Source: Lishizhenia sp033720595
GTDB lineage: Bacteria > Bacteroidota > Bacteroidia > Flavobacteriales_D > Crocinitomicaceae
Direction: 5' to 3'
Assembly: GCF_033720595.1 (NCBI RefSeq)
Contig: NZ_JAWWCF010000103.1
Span: 1 to 10,885, forward strand
DNA length: 10,885 bases
Positions 7,931 through 10,885 of the stretch are shown in pieces. Under the pieces are notes generated by a model. That model saw only the letters and a list, made by a program, of their open reading frames with translations. It ran no database searches and was not told the origin of the DNA. How positions within the stretch are numbered: the stretch's first letter is position 1; each line of letters begins with the position of its first letter. A program made the position numbers and the translations under genes.

Positions 7931-8467
7931 TTACTTATGAATGCGCTCAACACTTGTAACATCATCCAATCCATGATAAAGAAAACTCACCAAGTGAAGC
8001 ATTTGATCACGTCCCTTATTTTGTCCGAATTTAGAAGTAAAAAAGATGGATACTGTTAAAACAATACCAGCAGGTATCACCCATAGCCAACTCGCGTCAT
8101 CGTATTGTTGATATTTTACCAAACTAAAAATACCTCCTATGGTTGAGAGGATAACGATAAAAGCATAACAGAACATGAAGAACAACCATACAGAAGGTTT
8201 GGGTCCCAATAAACAATGTACCAATATATCCTCCGAAAACTCTTCTTTTTCTATTCGTACTGAGAGTTCTGGCGACCAATAATGTTGTTCTGCAGTGGGT
8301 ATTTTTAAAAAGATATAATGTCTAGATTTTGTCGTAACCACCGTAGGATCACCTTTGGCTTTATCCTCCAAATGTTGCAAGGCTTGATCGGGATCGAGGT
8401 CTATCTTTAATTCAAAACGCGGACGAATTTCGCCCAAAACAGAATGATCAAAACGATTAAAAGCCAT
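7931..8467 (-). CDS. Unrecognised two-pass membrane protein
   Basis: A 178-residue protein that I do not recognise. Residues 1-92 are soluble and charged ('PRFELKIDLDPDQALQHLED', 'SRHYIFLKIP', 'YWSPELSVRIE'). Two membrane segments follow at about 93-116 ('WLFFMFCYAFIVILSTIGG') and 126-146 ('WLWVIPAGIVLTVSIFF'), joined by a short loop. A 30-residue C-terminal tail ('GQNKGRDQMLHLVSFLYHG') comes last. The soluble N-terminal half followed by a helical hairpin would place both ends in the cytoplasm if the basic tail stays inside. It is transcribed alone: a terminator follows it and about 500 non-coding bases precede it. No promoter box fitting the consensus was found upstream. Confidence 0.8.
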   Translation of the reverse strand: MAFNRFDHSVLGEIRPRFELKIDLDPDQALQHLEDKAKGDPTVVTTKSRHYIFLKIPTAEQHYWSPELSVRIEKEEFSEDILVHCLLGPKPSVWLFFMFCYAFIVILSTIGGIFSLVKYQQYDDASWLWVIPAGIVLTVSIFFTSKFGQNKGRDQMLHLVSFLYHGLDDVTSVERIHK

Positions 8468-8621
8468 AGTAGTTTTATAGTGTGCGGATTAAAAATAAGA
8501 GAAATCATAAAAGAGTGATTGCTATGAGATTAATTTAGAATGGGTCTAGAAGGGATATGTGTCGATTTTATATATACCGGACTTAGTTGAATGAGATTCG
8601 CTGTCTATCTTCTCAAGAGGT

Positions 8622-8741
8622 TTTCAGGATTACTGGCGTGATCCTCTTCGCATTGGTAGTACCCAAACATAAAAGTCCATTTCGATACTGCGTATCGCAA
8701 TGACTTTTTTCATTTTCTGCCTTACAAGAATGCAATTCTTG
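8622..8741. repeat. Structured palindromic repeat, copy 1
   Basis: 120 bases repeated at 8755-8874 with no gaps and about 13 differences. It holds three hairpins. The first is GGATTAC / GTGATCC (8627-8644, one G-T pair). The second is a composite stem AAAGTC...GACTTT enclosing CGATAC-TGC-GTATCG (8683-8697). The third is CAAGAAT-GCA-ATTCTTG (8725-8741). The block resembles the REP-type palindromic elements found between bacterial genes, and GTCATTGCGA on the minus strand is reminiscent of such repeats in Bacteroidota. The 8468-8621 stretch before it shows nothing identifiable. Confidence 0.75.
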
Positions 8742-8754
8742 ACTTATTATGAAA

Positions 8755-8874
8755 TTTCAGGATTACTGGAGTGATCCTCTTCGCATTGGTAGTACCCAAA
8801 CATAAAAATCCATTCTGATACTGCGTATCATAATGACTTTTTTCATTTTCCGCCTTATGTGAATGCAATTCACA
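8755..8874. repeat. Structured palindromic repeat, copy 2
   Basis: Second copy at a constant offset of 133 bases. The inner hairpin is TGATAC-TGC-GTATCA and the third is TGTGAAT-GCA-ATTCACA. Changes relative to copy 1 fall on both sides of the stems and keep pairing (C-G to T-A in hairpin 2; three of seven pairs changed in hairpin 3). In this copy hairpin 3 can be extended by flanking CGCC (8851-8854) and GGCG (8877-8880). Confidence 0.75.
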
Positions 8875-8884
8875 GCGGCGTAAA

Positions 8885-8924
8885 ACGAAAAAAGTCCTTC
8901 ACTATTCGTGAAGGACTTTCTTTT
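8885..8924. terminator. Strong intrinsic terminator, probably of a former tRNA gene on the minus strand
   Basis: AAAGTCCTTCAC (8891-8902) and GTGAAGGACTTT (8908-8919) form a perfect 12-base stem with a 5-base loop. On the minus strand it ends in TTTTTT then CG; on the plus strand the tail is CTTTTG, so it may work both ways. It stops anything running past the end of the repressor gene, and its spacing from the tRNA-like sequence fits a tRNA terminator. Confidence 0.8.
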
Positions 8925-8944
8925 GTGACCCGTCAGGGTTTAAA
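8924..8944 (-). other. Putative attachment-site remnant resembling a tRNA 3' end
   Basis: On the minus strand the bases read TTTAAACC, CTGAC, GGGTCAC, A. This is the order of a T-loop, the 3' half of a T-stem, the 3' acceptor strand and a discriminator base. A terminator follows at once, as after a real tRNA. No matching 5' tRNA half lies to the right; instead the repressor's coding end begins within about 30 bases. The T-loop is imperfect (T where C56 is expected). Integrases that use tRNA 3' ends leave just such a fragment on the side of the original downstream sequence. The tRNA type cannot be named. Confidence 0.45.
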
Positions 8945-8974
8945 ATACTCTCTGTCTGTTAAGCTGTTAGCGCC

Positions 8975-9430
8975 CTATGCTCGTTGGGCACTCACACTAT
9001 TCCACACACTTTCTTGTAAGAAAATGCCAGCTGGTGAAATAGCGTTATGAAAATTTGACTCAGCTTTTCCAGTAATCATGTGCTTTAGCATGTCTCGTAA
9101 GTATTTGACTTCCTGTTCCAAATGCTCATTCTTACTTTTTATCGCTTCAAATGCCTTTTCTGTCCAATTTGAATTTTTTGGACTCACGCTCTCACTCACA
9201 GTTTCCTGCTCTTTTGGGAACATTTCTCCTTTTCCTCGAAATAACCAATCTTCACTGCAATTCGTTCTCTCTATAATTTTTCTATATGTGCTTTTATGTG
9301 CTTTCGTTAAACCATTTTCAATTCTTGAAAGCCCTGCTGTACTCATTCCAACCAATTGACAGAAGTCTGCCTGAGATAAATTCAAATATTTTCTAAGCTC
9401 CGAAACCCTAGTATTTACTGTATCTTCCAT
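8975..9430 (-). CDS. XRE-family CI-like repressor
   Basis: A 151-residue protein. Residues about 7-57 form a helix-turn-helix of the XRE/Cro-CI type: 'RVSELRKYLNLSQADFCQLVGMSTAGLSRIENG', with the 'LSQADF' to 'STAGLSRIENG' recognition-helix pattern. Then comes 'NCSEDWLFRGKGEMFP' (57-72), the 'WL-x-G-x-GxM' signature that follows the HTH in many prophage and ICE repressors. Residues about 92-119 ('EKAFEAIKSKNEHLEQEVKYLRDML') look like a coiled coil for dimerisation. There is no S24 peptidase domain, so control by RecA-stimulated self-cleavage is unlikely. It is divergent from a small-gene operon across a 159-base region containing an operator-like repeat, which fits repression of that operon. 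Start at 9430 places the HTH near the N-terminus as usual. Confidence 0.88.
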   Translation of the reverse strand: MEDTVNTRVSELRKYLNLSQADFCQLVGMSTAGLSRIENGLTKAHKSTYRKIIERTNCSEDWLFRGKGEMFPKEQETVSESVSPKNSNWTEKAFEAIKSKNEHLEQEVKYLRDMLKHMITGKAESNFHNAISPAGIFLQESVWNSVSAQRA

Positions 9431-9441
9431 GTATCATACAT
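9429..9441. promoter_or_regulatory. Palindrome over the repressor start codon
   Basis: ATGTAT-C-ATACAT is a perfect 6-base inverted repeat with a 1-base centre, overlapping the first bases of the repressor start codon (9430-9428 minus). It could serve autoregulation; its sequence differs from the operator at 9475-9497. No clear TAnnTTTG box for the repressor was found. Confidence 0.35.
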
Positions 9442-9471
9442 TTTAAATTAGTACTTTTCTTGTATTTTCAG

Positions 9472-9501
9472 TTTGATATATGACTTTTTCATATATCTTT
9501 G
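9472..9501 (+). promoter_or_regulatory. Promoter of the small-gene operon with embedded operator
   Basis: TTTG (9472-9475), 18 bases, then TATCTTTG (9494-9501): a full match to the Bacteroidota promoter consensus. A perfect inverted repeat, GATATATGA (9475-9483) and TCATATATC (9489-9497) with a 5-base spacer, begins on the last base of the -33 box and ends inside the -7 box. A bound repressor dimer would block the promoter. A weaker related site, CATATC-AAA-TATATG, lies at 9534-9548. The leader to the first start codon is about 80 bases. Confidence 0.7.
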
Positions 9502-9589
9502 TGTTAAACAATTATCTGTTATACATCAATTCGCATATCAAATATATGTATTTCAGATTAAACTACAAGTATAATTTACAAAGTTTAAC

Positions 9590-9838
9590 ATGAGTGCTAT
9601 TAATTATTTAACTACTTCAACTGCTGAAATCTTGAAGCGACGTTTTAAAAGGTTCAAGACTAAGCTCCAAAAAACTCACAAATTAAGTTTAAAAGATTTC
9701 GCTGAATATGTTGCAAAGAACGAGCCAAGTTTCAACTGTTATGAAGGATATGAATCAATTCGTAACGTATGGAATGGAAGAACCTCAAACCTTAGACTAA
9801 CAGAATTACTAACCGAATACGAAAAACACCTATCCTAA
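9590..9838 (+). CDS. Small basic protein, first gene of the early operon, possible Cro-like regulator
   Basis: An 82-residue protein with a strongly basic segment at about 16-32 ('KRRFKRFKTKLQKTHK'). It is followed by 'LSLKDFAEYVAK' and 'YESIRNVWNGRTSNLRLTELLTEYEKHL', which reads like the helices of a small DNA-binding regulator. I do not recognise the family with certainty. Its position, first after the controlled promoter and opposite the repressor, is that of Cro, Ner or similar antagonists. Its TAA stop shares one base with the next gene's ATG (TAATG), so translation is probably coupled. No Shine-Dalgarno site is seen, as is usual in this phylum. Confidence 0.75.
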   Translation: MSAINYLTTSTAEILKRRFKRFKTKLQKTHKLSLKDFAEYVAKNEPSFNCYEGYESIRNVWNGRTSNLRLTELLTEYEKHLS

Positions 9839-10020
9839 TGGAAAAGCTCTACTACATAGCAGGTTTCGTATTATTCCTTTTCACCCTGCTTACATCAATT
9901 CAAATCCAACATAAAAAAGAACAGGAAAAGCAAAAACAGTTGCGCGCAACAAACCTTCAACGTTGCTGTGAACTTGAAATTGATTGCGAATTCTGTCCTA
10001 ACAACTGTTTTAAAGATTAA
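9838..10020 (+). CDS. Small membrane protein with C-terminal cysteine cluster
   Basis: A 60-residue protein with one membrane helix at about 4-24 ('LYYIAGFVLFLFTLLTSI'), then a charged linker rich in K, Q and E (25-38). The tail is 'RCCELEIDCEFCPNNC': cysteines at 43, 44, 50, 53 and 57. The C-x2-C-x3-C spacing suggests metal binding or disulfides, depending on topology; the positive linker points to a cytoplasmic tail. The family is not recognised. It overlaps the stop of the preceding gene and is followed three bases later by the next start, so it belongs to the operon. Confidence 0.7.
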   Translation: MEKLYYIAGFVLFLFTLLTSIQIQHKKEQEKQKQLRATNLQRCCELEIDCEFCPNNCFKD

Positions 10021-10023
10021 ATC

Positions 10024-10176
10024 ATGAATGACTTACTTCCTTTATCAATTCTCATTAATGCCATACTAGGAGCTTTTGTTGTAATACTTAGAACGGCTTC
10101 ATTTGGAAGAGAAATACATGTAAAAGCACTAGAAAAAGAAATAAAGCTACTTAAAGAAAGACATCACATTAAATAA
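10024..10176 (+). CDS. 50-residue single-pass membrane peptide
   Basis: ATG at 10024 opens a 50-codon frame ending in TAA at 10174-10176. Residues about 3-23 are hydrophobic ('LLPLSILINAILGAFVVIL'). The rest is a charged, probably helical tail ('REIHVKALEKEIKLLKERHH') with a heptad-like pattern. It fills the gap between neighbours exactly, 3 bases after one and 8 before the next, which supports it as a real gene. It is similar in design to small membrane peptides of phage early regions; function unknown. Confidence 0.6.
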   Translation: MNDLLPLSILINAILGAFVVILRTASFGREIHVKALEKEIKLLKERHHIK

Positions 10177-10184
10177 TTGATCCA

Positions 10185-10505
10185 ATGCCACACATTCCGT
10201 ACAAATACAATTTGCATTCTTTATTAAGAAATCTATCTCAAGAAGATTATGAAATTGCCATGGAATTTCTGCCAGAAATTTGCCAAGTAACAAAAAGAAC
10301 CTTTATAGACTGGATTTACAGAAAAGCGTTCGTAAGTAAGGATATTCCTAGCGAATCTGTACAGAAAATGTGCGTGTTTTTCGAAATTGAAACTCGTGAC
10401 TTTTACAACTCGCCAGTGTGTAAAGATAAATTGAAAAACAAGTTCAAGAAATTTAAAGAAAAACACCTTGTTTCTCTTTCTACTGTAAGTCAAAAAACCA
10501 CTTAA
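10185..10505 (+). CDS. Unrecognised 106-residue protein of the early operon
   Basis: Soluble, with no signal peptide. The middle part ('YEIAMEFLPEICQVTKRTFIDWIYRK', then 'IPSESVQKMCVFFEIETRDFYN', about 22-75) looks helical and is laid out like a helix-turn-helix: 'VTKRTFIDWI' could be the recognition unit. The C-terminal part is very basic ('KDKLKNKFKKFKEKH', 80-94). This points to nucleic-acid binding, as inference only. It lies 8 bases after the preceding gene and 12 before the next. Confidence 0.75.
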   Translation: MPHIPYKYNLHSLLRNLSQEDYEIAMEFLPEICQVTKRTFIDWIYRKAFVSKDIPSESVQKMCVFFEIETRDFYNSPVCKDKLKNKFKKFKEKHLVSLSTVSQKTT

Positions 10506-10517
10506 AAATCAAGCGAC

Positions 10518-10885
10518 ATGTTTAAAGTAAATGGCTCCACAAAAAGTGGGGGTAGGTATTATATGGCCTATGAATTTGAGAATTGGAACGATGAAATCGT
10601 TCATGGAAACATTGTAAAAGACTCTATTACTGATTTTTACAAATCCTACTTTGAAATTCTATACACCTACTCTTTGCAATGTGCAGATAAAATAAGAGTT
10701 ACGGCAAAATACAAGCAAAAAGCCCTTCCTGAATGGATGTCTTCATTACTTAATCATGATCCAACACTCATGGCAAAAAGGATTAAGGAGAATTTGCATG
10801 AGCTCTACTTCAACGACTCCTACATACGTGAGAAAATCACATGCTTTTCATACGCTATCAACAAACAACGAGAGATACTCGAAAA
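10518..10885 (+). CDS. Unrecognised protein, last gene of the visible operon (C-terminus cut by window edge)
   Basis: ATG at 10518 opens a frame with no stop to the window end (122 codons). It begins 'MFKVNGSTKSGGRYYMAYEF' and continues with 'EIVHGNIVKDSITDFYKSYF', 'CADKIRVTAKYKQKALPEWM' and 'KENLHELYFNDSYIREKITC'. It has no membrane segment and no motif I can name. It follows the 106-residue gene by 12 bases in the same direction. Being cut at the right edge, it could be a larger protein. Confidence 0.7.
   Translation, partial: MFKVNGSTKSGGRYYMAYEFENWNDEIVHGNIVKDSITDFYKSYFEILYTYSLQCADKIRVTAKYKQKALPEWMSSLLNHDPTLMAKRIKENLHELYFNDSYIREKITCFSYAINKQREILE

Noticed and set aside
8622..8874. CRISPR array
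   Set aside because: There are only two long copies separated by 13 bases, with internal hairpins and no spacer-repeat pattern.
8956..8969. Direct repeat CTGTTA-AG-CTGTTA as integrase arm sites near the putative attachment site
   Set aside because: Two six-base words are too little evidence, and no integrase is known for this element.
8924..9000. A complete tRNA gene on the minus strand ending at 8924
   Set aside because: Only the T-arm 3' half and acceptor-like bases are present. The upstream bases give no D-arm or anticodon stem, do not supply the pairing partner of CTGAC, and code for the repressor's C-terminus.
9546..9593. A 15-codon leader peptide overlapping the start of the 82-residue gene (ATGA)
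   Set aside because: It is open and overlaps in a coupling-like way, but it is too short to support by sequence alone and shows no codon runs or attenuator structure.

Overview
The window looks like chromosomal DNA of a marine or freshwater Bacteroidota member, probably order Flavobacteriales. Four lines of evidence agree. The base composition is AT-rich. Several proteins end in type A sorting domains of the type IX secretion system (T9SS). Promoters fit the Bacteroidota consensus (TTG, about 16-20 bases, TAnnTTTG) and Shine-Dalgarno sites are mostly absent. The genus cannot be named from this sequence.

Left and middle part (1-8467), all genes on the minus strand. Three neighbouring paralogous secreted proteins (1-653, truncated by the window edge; 831-1848, with an apparent frameshift near its start; 1958-2977) share a signal peptide, an N-terminal domain with a shared cysteine pattern, a 'WxTAxE...GDTTFL' domain and, where complete, a T9SS sorting tail. 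They are followed by a membrane-anchored CHAP-family amidase (3170-3766), an 876-residue T9SS surface protein (3837-6467), a FemAB/GNAT peptidyltransferase-like protein (6600-7718) and an unrecognised two-pass membrane protein (7931-8467). The theme is the cell envelope and secreted surface proteins.

Junction (8468-8974), no protein gene except the end of the next one. It holds two tandem 120-base copies of a structured palindromic repeat whose differences largely preserve base pairing, then a strong intrinsic terminator. Directly beside the terminator is a short sequence resembling the 3' end of a minus-strand tRNA (8924-8944). My reading is that this is an attachment-site remnant marking the left edge of an integrated element that continues past the right end of the window.

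Right part (8975-10885), the probable mobile element. A minus-strand XRE/CI-like repressor faces a plus-strand operon of at least five tightly packed genes: an 82-aa basic protein, a 60-aa membrane protein with a cysteine cluster, a 50-aa membrane peptide, a 106-aa protein and a truncated gene. A near-ideal Bacteroidota promoter fires toward the operon, with a perfect 9-base inverted repeat between and overlapping its two boxes. This is the arrangement expected of a lysogeny-type switch. No integrase, transposase or structural phage gene lies in the window, so prophage and integrative conjugative element cannot be told apart.
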